Source of the DNA: Bicyclus anynana | Taxonomy: Eukaryota; Arthropoda; Insecta; Lepidoptera; Nymphalidae | Direction of reading: 5' to 3' | Assembly (NCBI RefSeq): GCF_947172395.1 | Contig: NC_069087.1 | Coordinates: 5,909,107 to 5,973,106 of the forward strand | Length of the DNA: 64,000 bases | Shown: positions 11,413 through 21,896 of the stretch, in pieces | Layout: every line of letters begins with the position of its first letter | How positions within the stretch are numbered: position 1 is the stretch's first letter | The notes under the pieces: model-generated | What the model was told of the DNA's origin: nothing | The model's input: only the letters and a program-made list of their open reading frames with translations | Databases searched by the model: none | Position numbers and translations under genes: made by a program

Positions 11413-14400
11413 CATCATCATCATCATCATCATATCAGCCGATGGACGTCCACTGCAGGACATAGGCCTTTTGTAGGGACTTCCAAACATCACGATACTG
11501 AGCCGCCTGCATCCAGCGAATCCCTGCGACTCGCTTGATGTCGTCAGTCCACCTGGTGGGGGGTCGGCCAACACTGCGCTTACTAGTGCGGGGTCGCCAT
11601 TCCAGCACTTTGGGACCCCAACGTCCATCGGCTCTTCGAACTATGTGCCCCGCCCATTGCCACTTCAGCTTCGCAACTCGTTGAGCTATGTCGGTGACTT
11701 TGGTTCTTCTGCGGATCTCCTCATTTCTGATTCGATCACGCAGAGATACTCCTAACATAGCTCGTTCCATCGCCCTCTGTGTGACTCTAAGCCTTCTTAT
11801 GAGGCCCATAGTTAGCGACCAAGTCTCGGAACCATAGGTCATCACTGGCAACACGCACTGTTCGAAGACTTTTGTCTTCAGGCACTGAGGAATTTCGGAC
11901 GAAAAGATGTCGCGAAGCTTCCCGAATGCAGCCCAGCCGAGTTGGATTCGACGGTTCACCTCTTTCTCGAAATTGGACCTACCTAACTGGATCATATGTC
12001 CTAGGTATATGTATTCGTCTACAATTTCGAGTGCAGCGTTCTCAACTATAACTGGGTGGAGCGATACATGAGCATTACACATTATTTTTGTTTTGCCCAT
12101 GTTCATTTTCAGGCCCACCTGTTGAGAAACGCTGCTGAGGTCATTGAGCATGGTACTAAGGTCATCCAGAGTCTGTGCCATGATGACTACATCATCCGCG
12201 AACCGCAGTTGAGTGATGTACTCGCCATTGATGTTGATGCCAAGTCCGCTCCAGTCCAGAAGCTTAAAGACGTCTTCCAGTGCGGCGGTAAATAGCTTCG
12301 GAGAGATCACATCTCCCTGACGCACTCCTCGCTGCAACTGGATTGGCCTCGTAGTCTGATCCTGAATACGGACTGACATAGTGGCGTTTTCGTACAAGCA
12401 CTTCAACGCTTGGATATACCTGTAATCAATTCGGCATCTCTGCAATGACCTTAGCACAGCCCAGGTTTCCACCGAATCGAAGGCTTTCTCATAGTCCACA
12501 AACGCTAAGCAAAGTGGCTGGTTATACTCGTGAGTCTTCTGTATAACCTGCCGCAGCGTATGGATGTGGTCTATGGTACTAAAGCCTTTTCGGAAACCGG
12601 CTTGTTCGGGAGGCTGGAAGTCGTCAAACCTATTAGCGAGACGATTCGTAATGACTCTCGAGAACAATTTGTAAACATGGCTTAGCAGCGAGATGGGTCT
12701 GTAATTCTTCAGCAAGGTGTTGTCACCTTTTTTGAAGAACAGAACCACCACGCTCCTATGCCACGCCTCAGGCGTCGTGCCCTCGTGAATGACGGAATTG
12801 AACAATCGCTGAAGGACTTTAAGTATCGGTTTTCCACCCGCTTTCAGGAGTTCTGCTGTGATTCCGTCCTCACCTGGCGCCTTATTGTTCTTCAGGTGTT
12901 TGAGAGCCACACTAATCTCGTATAGGCTGACGTCCGGGATATCTTCGGTATAGTGTCGGGTCAACTTGGCTCTGGGGTCTTTAGCCAAATTGGCAACAGG
13001 CTGCTGAGTAGTCGTGTATAGCTGTCCATAGAACTTCTCGACCTCACTTAATAACTCGGGCTTGGAAGAAATTAGATTACCGTGTTCGGTCTTCAAACGC
13101 GTCAGCTGCCTCTGTCCAATAGACAGATCTCTGGCGAAAACTTTCGAGCCTCGATTATTTTCAATCGCATTTTTAATACGCTCGGTATTGAAATTTCGCA
13201 AGTCGCTGGTTTGCGACTTAGAGATCTGTCTACTGTTTTGTCGGTATTTTGACGCATCTGCTGAAGACTGTAATCTCATTTCTTGCCTCTCTTCCATGAG
13301 TTTAAGTGTTTGGTCCGAGAACTTTTTGGTTCTTTTCGCACGGTGGGTCTTATAGAACTTAGACCCAACGGAATGGACAGTTTCCACGAACCTGTTGTTC
13401 AGATCGTCCACAGTTTCGCAATTTGCTAGGCAATCAAAGCGGTTCTGCAGTTCTAGTTGAAAGGACTCGGGGTTTTGAATATGGGCACGAGTAGGTCGGA
13501 GCGTAGACTTCACCAGTCGATACCGTTCCAGCTGAATGTTGATATTCAACGTGTCTCTAACCATTCGGTGATCGCTACCGGTTTTCACCCTATGGATCAC
13601 AGAAACATCGTTGAATATTTGCCGTCTGGTAGACAAGATGAAGTCGATCTCGTTTTTCGTGGAACCATCGGGGCTCATCCAGGTCCATTTCCTGTGTGGT
13701 GGCTTCTTGAAGAAGGAGTTCATCATAAAGAGGCCCTCCTTCTCCATGAAGTCAGCCAACATTTGGCCCCTATCGTTCCGTTGCCCATATCCAAATCGTC
13801 CCACTTTCAACTCTGAACCGCTACGTTCGCCCAGCTTTGCGTTAAAATCCCCCATCACAACATTGTAATAAGAGTTTGAGGCATGTATGGCTTTAGAAAT
13901 ATCCTCATACAATACCTCTACCTCCTCGTCGGGATGTGTCGAGGTCGGTGCGTAAACCTGTATAACCTTCAACGAATACCGTTTGGTAATTCGGAGGACC
14001 AGGAACGCTACCCTGCTCGACACACTCTCGACATTTACAACATTGTTCACGAGGGACTTGTGAACGATAAATCCGACACCACCCTGGGACTGTTGGTCGC
14101 CCTCCCGGTAGTAGAGCATGTTGCCGGATTCAAGGATTATCGAGCCCTCCCCCTCTCTTCGGACTTCAGACAATCCTATGATATCCCAGTGCAACTTGCT
14201 CATAACTTCTTCCAGCTCGATGACCTTTTCGTCGGACCTCAAAGTGCGTGCGTTGTATGTTGCCAGGTCTAGTCGTCGGGGTTGGCAGCGGAATCTCTGC
14301 CGGAGATTCTTAACACCCCTTGCCCCGCCGTTACCATAACCGCTGCCAGAGCCAGGAATAGCGGGGCTGCCGGGGACTAGGGGCTGTGTTTTGTTTTTGC

Positions 14401-14460
14401 CGTCCATACAAAGTTTTGCCCAGTACTGACCACGCTGGGCATGCGGGTTGGTCAGCCCTC
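11413..14460 (-). mobile_element. Full-length RTE-type LINE with target-site duplication
   Basis: Complete 3,048-bp non-LTR retrotransposon on the minus strand. The 5' end is at 14460, 53 bases before the ORF start, and the 3' end is a run of ATG triplets (11413-11433), as in RTE elements that end in short tandem repeats rather than poly(A). The 10-bp word ATACCTCCCT occurs directly next to both ends (11403-11412 and 14461-14470), which I read as the target-site duplication. The single ORF is uninterrupted. The very short 5' leader is normal for RTE. Intact ORF plus a perfect duplication argues for a young insertion. At least nine truncated relatives lie elsewhere in the window. Confidence 0.93.
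11435..14407 (-). CDS. RTE-type endonuclease / reverse transcriptase
   Basis: 990-residue polyprotein of the RTE element; it would nick target DNA and copy element RNA onto it by target-primed reverse transcription. Residues about 45-285 form an apurinic-type endonuclease: N52 (motif ATYNARTL), E81 (GLSEVRR), D187 and N189 (GDFNAKLG), D255 (EIDFIL) and S278-D279-H280 (SDH). After a linker comes the reverse transcriptase: D638 in FVDYEKAFD, the RQGDVISP block, and the catalytic FADD at 736-739. The C-terminal part has the RTE-like YGSETW and KWQWAGH motifs. No frameshift or stop is seen, and the key residues are present. The start ATG (14405-14407) is the first one after the element's 5' end. 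RTE elements of insects usually code for about 1,000 residues, so the length fits. A role in moving SINE-B is inferred from the shared tail. Confidence 0.93.
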   Translation of the reverse strand: MDGKNKTQPLVPGSPAIPGSGSGYGNGGARGVKNLRQRFRCQPRRLDLATYNARTLRSDEKVIELEEVMSKLHWDIIGLSEVRREGEGSIILESGNMLYYREGDQQSQGGVGFIVHKSLVNNVVNVESVSSRVAFLVLRITKRYSLKVIQVYAPTSTHPDEEVEVLYEDISKAIHASNSYYNVVMGDFNAKLGERSGSELKVGRFGYGQRNDRGQMLADFMEKEGLFMMNSFFKKPPHRKWTWMSPDGSTKNEIDFILSTRRQIFNDVSVIHRVKTGSDHRMVRDTLNINIQLERYRLVKSTLRPTRAHIQNPESFQLELQNRFDCLANCETVDDLNNRFVETVHSVGSKFYKTHRAKRTKKFSDQTLKLMEERQEMRLQSSADASKYRQNSRQISKSQTSDLRNFNTERIKNAIENNRGSKVFARDLSIGQRQLTRLKTEHGNLISSKPELLSEVEKFYGQLYTTTQQPVANLAKDPRAKLTRHYTEDIPDVSLYEISVALKHLKNNKAPGEDGITAELLKAGGKPILKVLQRLFNSVIHEGTTPEAWHRSVVVLFFKKGDNTLLKNYRPISLLSHVYKLFSRVITNRLANRFDDFQPPEQAGFRKGFSTIDHIHTLRQVIQKTHEYNQPLCLAFVDYEKAFDSVETWAVLRSLQRCRIDYRYIQALKCLYENATMSVRIQDQTTRPIQLQRGVRQGDVISPKLFTAALEDVFKLLDWSGLGININGEYITQLRFADDVVIMAQTLDDLSTMLNDLSSVSQQVGLKMNMGKTKIMCNAHVSLHPVIVENAALEIVDEYIYLGHMIQLGRSNFEKEVNRRIQLGWAAFGKLRDIFSSEIPQCLKTKVFEQCVLPVMTYGSETWSLTMGLIRRLRVTQRAMERAMLGVSLRDRIRNEEIRRRTKVTDIAQRVAKLKWQWAGHIVRRADGRWGPKVLEWRPRTSKRSVGRPPTRWTDDIKRVAGIRWMQAAQYRDVWKSLQKAYVLQWTSIG

Positions 14461-14470
14461 ATACCTCCCT
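14461..14470. repeat. Target-site duplication, RTE 5' side
   Basis: ATACCTCCCT, the second copy of the 10-bp direct repeat around the RTE element. Its presence right at the end of the leader shows that the element is not 5'-truncated. Confidence 0.88.
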
Positions 14471-14481
14471 ATCTACTATCA

Positions 14482-14632
14482 AACAGTGGAATTCATAGAC
14501 ATTGTAAGGGCACCCCCAGGGGATCAATCAGCCGCTGAGTTTCGAATTTAACCTCTATTTGTTTGAGAATGTGACATTCAGGATGAATGATGCCCTGGAG
14601 GTGTCCCTACAACGTCTATGAATTCCACTGTT
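14482..14632. mobile_element. Foldback (MITE-like) element, 151 bp
   Basis: Ends are inverted repeats of 40 bp with four mismatches: AACAGTGGAATTCATAGAC at the left and its reverse complement at the right edge. The 70-bp centre is unique. No clear target duplication. It lies 12 bases from the RTE element's right flank. Confidence 0.8.
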
Positions 14633-14824
14633 ATTGTGCCTATGAAAACAGTGTGAAAATGTGATCTAATTTTGAAAAATGTTATAATTGCGAATGTGAG
14701 TTTGGCTATATTCCTCGTAATTTGTACGTTTTTTTCTCTCCTTATGACCCGACCCTTCCGTGAACGAAAATATGAAAAATAATATTTGCCAAATTGTTCG
14801 AGCGGTTCTGAAGTTTAAGGGTTT

Positions 14825-14971
14825 ATTTGCACGAGCAGCACGTTGCCAACGGCAGCTGGCAACTGCTACCAACGACTGCAGTCGGCGGCAGTCTACGACA
14901 GTCAACGGCAGTCAACGGCAGTCTACGGCAGTCGACTGCAGCCGTCGGTAGCTGTTACTGCTCGTGTAAAT
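14825..14971. mobile_element. Foldback element with inner minisatellite
   Basis: Inverted ends ATTTGCACGAGCAGCA and TACTGCTCGTGTAAAT, 147 bp apart end to end. The GC-rich centre has several 10-bp units like GGCAGTCTAC and GGCAGTCAAC (about 14886-14940). Similar in plan to MITEs; no partner copy seen in the window. Confidence 0.7.
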
Positions 14972-15879
14972 GAGCTCTTACGCTCAGCAACTCATTTAGC
15001 GATTAATTCTATTTATGCACTTACCTGTGTACCTACTCGTACAATGATTTTATACTATTAGATACGTTCCATGCCTACAAAATCACCGCATAAAGTATTT
15101 CGAACTTAGCTACTCGACTGAGCGCACACATGCACAATTTTGTGTGTAAGTACTTACATTATATATTTATGTAAGTAAACATAGTTTTTACACTTCCTGT
15201 TCAAATAACTTTCGTTGTTTACTATTCGGCTAAATGAAATTAAGCCAATTGCTGCTTTTCGTGCTACCGCGAAGTTGCCCTGCCTGGCCTATATATACTT
15301 ACGCGAATATTTATATATTAAATATTACCGAATCATTCCACGAATATTTGCGGCAGGACAAATGACAATTTCCCTGCTCACCTTCCTCTTCCACTTCCAC
15401 TTCTACTTCCCTTGCCACTCGTGCAGTGTGTGGCAGCGGCATTAAGGACGCCATTGACGGTTAAATAATCTCACGTTTCTGAAAAGCAAACGGCAGTAGG
15501 TACCTACCCACGCGGCATACCTACTATACAAGTCATGAACGCAATGACCAACAGACGAATCAATTATAGTCGTAGGTGCTACAGAAACTTCAGAATAATT
15601 GACCGTTTATGGCTAGCATTATACAGGTAGGTAGGTACATAGCCCATATATGTAAAGCGAGGACTAGTCGAGATATCGACACTCGTCTAATTGCCGCCCG
15701 CCCGCAGCATACTAATGGCCGATTAAAATGACTTTATGGCCCATAAACGTGTCTCAATGCGACCCGACCACATATCGAAACAGAACTGGTGAATTGCGTT
15801 TGAAGAAAGTACAGCCGCGGTAATATGATCACGACTTCTTATACAACTCTTTATTTGATCTTGATTTTTATACCTTCAC
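14972..15879. other. Mostly unique sequence, no gene seen
   Basis: 15690-15800 has a repeat-free, CpG-containing patch with TGACTTTATGGCCCATAAAC, whose ATAAA/TTTAT cores resemble homeodomain sites. Nothing else stands out. Confidence 0.4.
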
Positions 15880-16005
15880 TAGCCGACGCCCCGCGGTTTT
15901 ACCTGCGTAGTTCCAGTTCCCTCGAGAATACGAGGATAAAATATAGCCCATGACACTTACAAATAACATAGCTTTCTAGTGGTAAAAGAATTTTCTTAAA
16001 TTTAT
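15880..16005 (+). repeat. Rep-C-like variant
   Basis: TAGCCGACGCCCCGCGG, GAGGATAAAATATAGCCCAT and CTTTCTAGTGGTAAAAGAAT define a subfamily distinct from the main Rep-C copies. It is shared with 62388-62570 and, in reverse, with 11172-11287. Confidence 0.72.
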
Positions 16006-16733
16006 TATCTATGGATTAATTAATAGTCAAATTGTAAACCGCCTCCTTTTTTTGGAGTCGATTAAAAAGGATCTGACATACACCAATTTTAATAATAATT
16101 AATAGGTTATTACTAGACTTTCGGTGTGAATATGTAGAAAAGAAATCATAGTGTCAAAAAAATTGAAATGCGAAATGTTATTACCTAATCAACAAAATTG
16201 ACGCAATGTCACAGATAATATTTTAAGACCATCATGGTGGTCAGCGTTTTCGCCCTTTATGTCAAAAGTTAATTTTAAAATTGAATTCTCCCAGTATTCA
16301 ATTTTCAAAAATTACGATAAGTACCTTTTTTACAATCAAATAAAACCAAAGTGATTATGAACAATTTAAGACAAACATTAAAAAAATGTGTCCGCGAATC
16401 TACTTTTGTTGTTAATGTAAACAAGCATATCTATAGGTAGGTAGTTCACTGTTCATGCCAAAGTCAACGGAAGGATAGATCCATTATTGGCACGTCTGGT
16501 AAAGTGCCTGCAGCACAGAATCTGCCAGCCATATGGTAGACTTGCTAGCTTGCAAACAAGTCACGACCAGGATTTAAAGGGAACAATAATTGCATTCTTG
16601 GATTTGGAAATCAGGTTTCCTTAGGTGATTACAAAACTATCGATTTAGAAAAAAAATGTTAAGGTAATGTAGGTTTGCCTGTATCTACTTGGTTATCTCA
16701 ATCAAAATGTTTTCAATCCATAGTTTTACTTAA

Positions 16734-17116
16734 TCTATCTACACTTATAATAAATCTGTAGAGAGGTCAATTCAAGTACACGAAATATATTTCCAAAATA
16801 AATATCAGGGGGTGATTACTGATCAGTGATCGATACTGATGCCAAAAATGCAATCAGTAAAATTTTTGTCTGTCTGTCTGTCTGTCTGTATGTATGTTCG
16901 TAATAGAAACAAAAACTACTCGACGGATTTTGAACGAAACTTGGTACAATTATTCTTCATACTCATGGCTAGGTTATAGTATACTTTTCATCACACTACA
17001 ATCAATAGGAGCAAAGCAGTAAAGGGAAATGTTGGGAAAACGGGAGAAGTTACTCCATTTTTACAGGGCTGGATTAAAGAGGTCTAAAGGCGGATGAATT
17101 CGCGGGCGTCCGCTAG
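16734..17116 (-). repeat. Rep-H copy, apparently complete
   Basis: ~383-bp minus-strand dispersed repeat from ATCTATCTACACTTATAATA to GCGGGCGTCCGCTA, with a TGTC microsatellite at 16867-16888, GGTCTAAAGGCGGATGAATT and GATCGATACTGATGCC-type sequence. Its start resembles Rep-D but the body is different. No coding frame. Confidence 0.7.
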
Positions 17117-17792
17117 TTCATTAATATTGATTAAGATTTCCTGCCGCAAATATTCTATCCCTTGCTCTGTCTTAATACACCTGTTAAATTACTTCATCAT
17201 AAGAAAACGCAATATAAAATAACATAAAAATACTTGCAACATAATTTTATTTTTTGAATAAGTTAAATAACTTACAAGACGTATACGCTTGGCGATTTCG
17301 TTTGTAATACTCCCGATGGTCCGCGCGGGCCGGGGGGCGCCGCACGCACGATTTTACGCCCGCGCAATCTTTCCCTCTGTCGCCCGCTTATCATTATGAA
17401 CGAACTTGCCAGACCTATCAATTTTTTGACAAAGCAAAAAATAGACTCGCAATCGATTGCATAATACTTACTCGTATAGACAAATTATTATTATTGTTCA
17501 AGGTCGGTAATAAAGCAGCCTTTTTCGCACACTTTTGCCTTGATTCTTCTTATTCTAAACAACACAAATCTTACGAAAATGTTGGTAGGTATTAACTGAG
17601 TTGTAGCAGAGTAATGGTTGTAGGGATTGAATGAAGTCCACTGTCCAGCTGTGTTATTCGGTAACTTGGTGATTTAGAAAATAAAGTGAAACAAGCCTGT
17701 TTCAGATTAATACGTTTATATTGCAACTCACTGAGTTACTGGCGATGGAACGAGCTTTGTAGTCAAAGGCTAACTTGTACAAAATAAAAAAA
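17117..17792. other. CpG-rich island, no gene seen
   Basis: 17312-17395 is strikingly GC-rich (GCGCGGGCCGGGGGGCGCCG) in an AT-rich setting. No frame, splice pattern or promoter I could defend. Confidence 0.45.
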
Positions 17793-18129
17793 AATGTTAG
17801 GAGTATCTCTGCGTAATCGAATCAGAAATGAGGAAATCCGCAGAAGAACCAAAGTCACCGATATATCTCTTCGCGAAGCTGATGTGGCAATGGACGGGGC
17901 ATATAGTTCGAAGAGCCGATGGACTTTAATGTCCTAAAGTGTTGGAATGACGACCCCGCACTAGCAAGCGCAGTGTTGGTCGAAAAAACCCCCCTACTAC
18001 GGGGGGTGGACTATGCATCGGGGGATACGCTAGATGCAGGATCGTGATGTTTGGAAGTCCCTATACAAAAGGCCTATGTCCTGTAGTGAACATCCATCGG
18101 CTAATATGATCATGATGATGATGATGACG
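17793..18129 (+). mobile_element. RTE 3' fragment
   Basis: Plus-strand remnant matching the last ~110 codons of the intact RTE (coding for MLGVSLRNRIRNEEIRRRT) and ending in GATGATGATGATGACGA. Frameshifts and deletions are present, for example in the KLKWQW region. 5'-truncated, as is usual for LINE copies. Confidence 0.88.
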
Positions 18130-18713
18130 AAGACATGATGGCAACTCCTTTAAGCGATACAAAATAAATATCTCGTAGCAAATCTTCAATAGAAAACTAT
18201 CAAATTACAAACGAGTTCGAACGCCTTCAAGCTAAATTATCAACTACATAATTCCCCTACATATTATGATTCACTTATGTACATACCTACATAAATATGT
18301 ATTGTGTCATAGTTTTATCGTAGTTATTTACAAGTGGGTGGTCATAATACATTTTTCCGTCCTACAATAACACTAACACAATGTGTCTGCTCGCAAAGGA
18401 ACGTAGACAAAGAAGACAATAGACAACAAAGTGCCATTGAAAGTCAAAAGAAATTAATTTTAACACACTATACTTCACCATTCTATCATCATCTTCTTAT
18501 TTATTAAATAAATAAATTAAGCCACCTTAAACAAGCGGGAGGTCAGGAAAGTTCCTCTTACTTTTTGGCTAGATAGAGGACATTTTATAATTTATATTAT
18601 AAAATGTCAAGTTGATACAGTAAAACTGAGAAAATTACGATATAATATATTTATTATTTATTTAATAAATAATGACAAATTAAACACTCAATGATCTGGG
18701 ATACTTCAGTTAA

Positions 18714-18972
18714 TTTTTTTTTTTTTTTACATGTTAGTCCTTGACTACAATCTCACCTGTCGATGTCAATCGGTTTCTACACGATGTCGTACCGGAACGC
18801 TAAATCGCTTGGCGTTACGTCTTTTGTAAGGTAGTGATTAGCCACGGCCGAAGCCTTCCACCAGCCAGACCTGGACCAATTGAGAAATCCTCAATCAGTC
18901 CAGCTGGGTATCGAACCCAGAACCCTCGTCTTGTAAATCCACCGCGCATACCACTGCGCCATGGAGGCCGTC
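18714..18972 (-). mobile_element. SINE-A copy, full length
   Basis: tRNA-derived SINE read on the minus strand: head GACGGCCTCCATGGCGCAGT with box A-like TGGCGCAGTGG, box B-like GGTTCGATACCC, a body with CTAACATGT..., and a T run on the plus strand as its tail. The tandem duplication beginning at 18925 starts inside its head. Confidence 0.85.
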
Positions 18973-19564
18973 AAAAAAAATAGTAACTATACCTACATAA
19001 GTTTTGGAAACATTAATAACTCAGTATAACCGAAGAAAAGAGAGTCTTTCGGCACTCGATAAAACTGTGCGGCGAGTGTCGAAAGTCTTATTACTTTTTT
19101 CGTTCTCGCACCTATCCACTCAGAGTGTGTAACGTGCAATAAGGAATTTCGTTCCAAAAATGGCACGTATCATGACTACAAATATCGAGTAACTCTGTCA
19201 TTTTTAAAACACAACGTAAAAAGAGAGATGACGTGTCTGTCTGTCTGTAGCACCATAGCTCCCGAACGGACGAAGCAAATTCAATTTAGTTCTTTTTGTA
19301 TGAAAGGCGACTTTTATGCAAGTGTTTTTCGATATGTTTCATGAAAATAGATTGAGCCGTTTAAAAGTTCTAAGGGGTAAGGAAGAATAACCGAATGTCT
19401 GCCAATATACTTTTTTTCACTAATTTACTGAAAGAGAATATTGGTGATTTGATCGAGAGTGTAATAATTTCATGACCGTCGGTTTTTCAAAAATTTAAAT
19501 TTTATGTATTTACCGAGACCACTTATAAGTAAGTAGTTGTTTTTTCTGAGGGAATGTGATAGAT
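18925..19564. repeat. 640-bp tandem duplication, copy 1
   Basis: The block starting CTCGTCTTGTAAATCC is followed directly by an almost identical second copy. It includes the tRNA-like head of a minus-strand SINE-A, a hairpin (19046-19085) and a region with GTCTGTCTGTCTGTAG. I see only one difference from copy 2, an extra C at about 19262. Confidence 0.95.
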
Positions 19565-19612
19565 CTCGTCTTGTAAATCCACCGCGCATACCACTGCGCC
19601 ATGGAGGCCGTC
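19565..19612 (-). mobile_element. SINE-A head fragment made by duplication
   Basis: 48 bp of SINE-A head (with box A but no box B or body), present only because the 640-bp duplication started inside the SINE at 18925. Confidence 0.85.
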
Positions 19613-20203
19613 AAAAAAAATAGTAACTATACCTACATAAGTTTTGGAAACATTAATAACTCAGTATAACCGAAGAAAAGAGAGTCTTTCGGCACTCGAT
19701 AAAACTGTGCGGCGAGTGTCGAAAGTCTTATTACTTTTTTCGTTCTCGCACCTATCCACTCAGAGTGTGTAACGTGCAATAAGGAATTTCGTTCCAAAAA
19801 TGGCACGTATCATGACTACAAATATCGAGTAACTCTGTCATTTTTAAAACACAACGTAAAAAGAGAGATGACGTGTCTGTCTGTCTGTAGCACCATAGCT
19901 CCGAACGGACGAAGCAAATTCAATTTAGTTCTTTTTGTATGAAAGGCGACTTTTATGCAAGTGTTTTTCGATATGTTTCATGAAAATAGATTGAGCCGTT
20001 TAAAAGTTCTAAGGGGTAAGGAAGAATAACCGAATGTCTGCCAATATACTTTTTTTCACTAATTTACTGAAAGAGAATATTGGTGATTTGATCGAGAGTG
20101 TAATAATTTCATGACCGTCGGTTTTTCAAAAATTTAAATTTTATGTATTTACCGAGACCACTTATAAGTAAGTAGTTGTTTTTTCTGAGGGAATGTGATA
20201 GAT
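19565..20203. repeat. 640-bp tandem duplication, copy 2
   Basis: 639 bp, one base shorter than copy 1 and otherwise identical by eye. The junction GATCTCGTC shares CTC or ATCTC-like microhomology with both outer ends. Near-perfect identity means either a very recent duplication or an assembly artefact from two haplotypes or misjoined reads. Confidence 0.95.
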
Positions 20204-21434
20204 CTCCTGTCTATTTACTTCTCTGTCTACGCGTAGGAATCAAGTAGGAATGCAACAGTGACGCGTGATCACCTTGACAGATAGCACCCATCCGCTTGGC
20301 CTTTCAAACGGCCCGATACATTAATCAGATACTTTATAGACCAATCCAATATGCATAACAGAATGCGAAATCGTTAAAAAAATCTTATAAAATAGCACTA
20401 AATCTGACGGATACGAGGTCGTTTCGCATTAATGAGAATTTGATGTTGACCTTCACGAAATTCGATTTCATAACAAATCGCTTAATCTCTTAGTAATGTT
20501 TGGTACTTTTAGATAGAAATAACTGCTGAAATGCACAGTGAATCTAAGTCTAAAGGTAAAAGAAGGTGACTAATGATTATTATCTAAATACTGAGGAAAG
20601 AAAATCACTGAAGGTTTTAGAATACATTATAATCATTACGTGATTATAATGCTAATTACATAGGTACCTATATAAATTAAAGGACTATGGATACATAAGT
20701 GTGTTAATTAAATATATACTTACAGGCAATGAAGAAAATAGTACATTACTGCACCGGCCGGCAAGAGAGGCATTAATGGACGAACGAGTGAATATAGTAG
20801 GTAAGTATATCTAGTAAGTAGGTACTTTTCTCAAATAATGCGCGGAAATTACACTAAGTAGTACAATTCAGAACTTTCATTTGAAAGTACAATTATTGGA
20901 AAATTGTAATTTTAAGAATTGTACATTCAATAATTTCAAGGAATATCTATCATAAATAGATTTAGATTTTTATTTATCAAATTCTAGAATGTTGGTATTA
21001 GATACTTCTGTCAGATCTTCATCTAAAAAAACCCATGAATCTGATATCAACACTTCTTGACAATCTGTAAAAAATAAGAAGAATAACTTAATTAACTCGA
21101 TCGTCAATACCCGAATACAAAAGATGCAACATAACCCGAACCATGAATTGGAACAAGTTATGGTTTCCATAACAAACTAAATCAATAATCAATAAAAATC
21201 ACTTCGATTTTAGTTTATCATCATTATGATAAATAAAAAAATTAAACAGAAACTCGTAATCATTTCCGATTGAGTGAAAAAACAAGATCTTCGGAGGAGT
21301 TATTGGAAATTTATTCAATCGTAAAATTAGGCATTTCAAATCTATTCTAGTTCTTAACGAAGCTTGACGTTAATAGATTCCTAAATAATATAGATATGAA
21401 TCCCATAATTATAATATTTATTTTATAACTAAAA
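20204..21434. other. Unique AT-rich sequence, no gene seen
   Basis: No repeat of the named families and no coding frame with recognisable content. Confidence 0.45.
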
Positions 21435-21630
21435 TAGCGGATGCCCGCGACTTCGTCCGCGTGGAATTCAGTTTTGCACATCATCCCACGGGAACTATGG
21501 ATTTTTTCGGGATAAAAAGTAGCTTAGGCATATGTTGCTCAATAAATAAACTTTTCTATCATCCCATCCAATTAAAATCATTTCAAGATGTTAGCCCAGA
21601 TAAACAGACAGACAGATAGACGATAAATTT
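21435..21630 (+). repeat. Rep-D copy
   Basis: TAGCGGATGCCCGCGACTTC, GGAACTATGGATTTTTTCGG, GATAAAAAGTAGC and a GACAGACAGATAGACGA end. Confidence 0.8.
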
Positions 21631-21896
21631 AAAAAGTTCGCTTGTGTTTTATGCTAGCCATTCACCATCCACGATCTCAGCATCACACGATCAGTTTTAA
21701 CTCACTTGGTCGTCTGTGGCTGACTTTAGTGTCGTGTAAATAACTACGAGTAGGTACATTGAACTTGATAAAACGCAGTTCTTTTGAAATCACAGACCAA
21801 CAGAAATTTTATTTACTAGGTTAGGTACCTAGTTATGGATTTTTGATTTATAAGATAGTTTTATTTTAAAGTATAAACGAAGGCGTCCCCGTAGAG

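Noticed and set aside
13457..13816. Several 80-130-residue plus-strand frames within 12-14.3 kb
   Set aside because: All lie antisense to the intact RTE ORF and are shadows of it.
19046..19085. Hairpin CTTTCGGCACTCG / CGAGTGTCGAAAG as an RNA gene
   Set aside because: It is part of a common-looking repeat within the tandem duplication, has a mismatch and a 14-base loop, and nothing suggests transcription. It was mentioned only in context.
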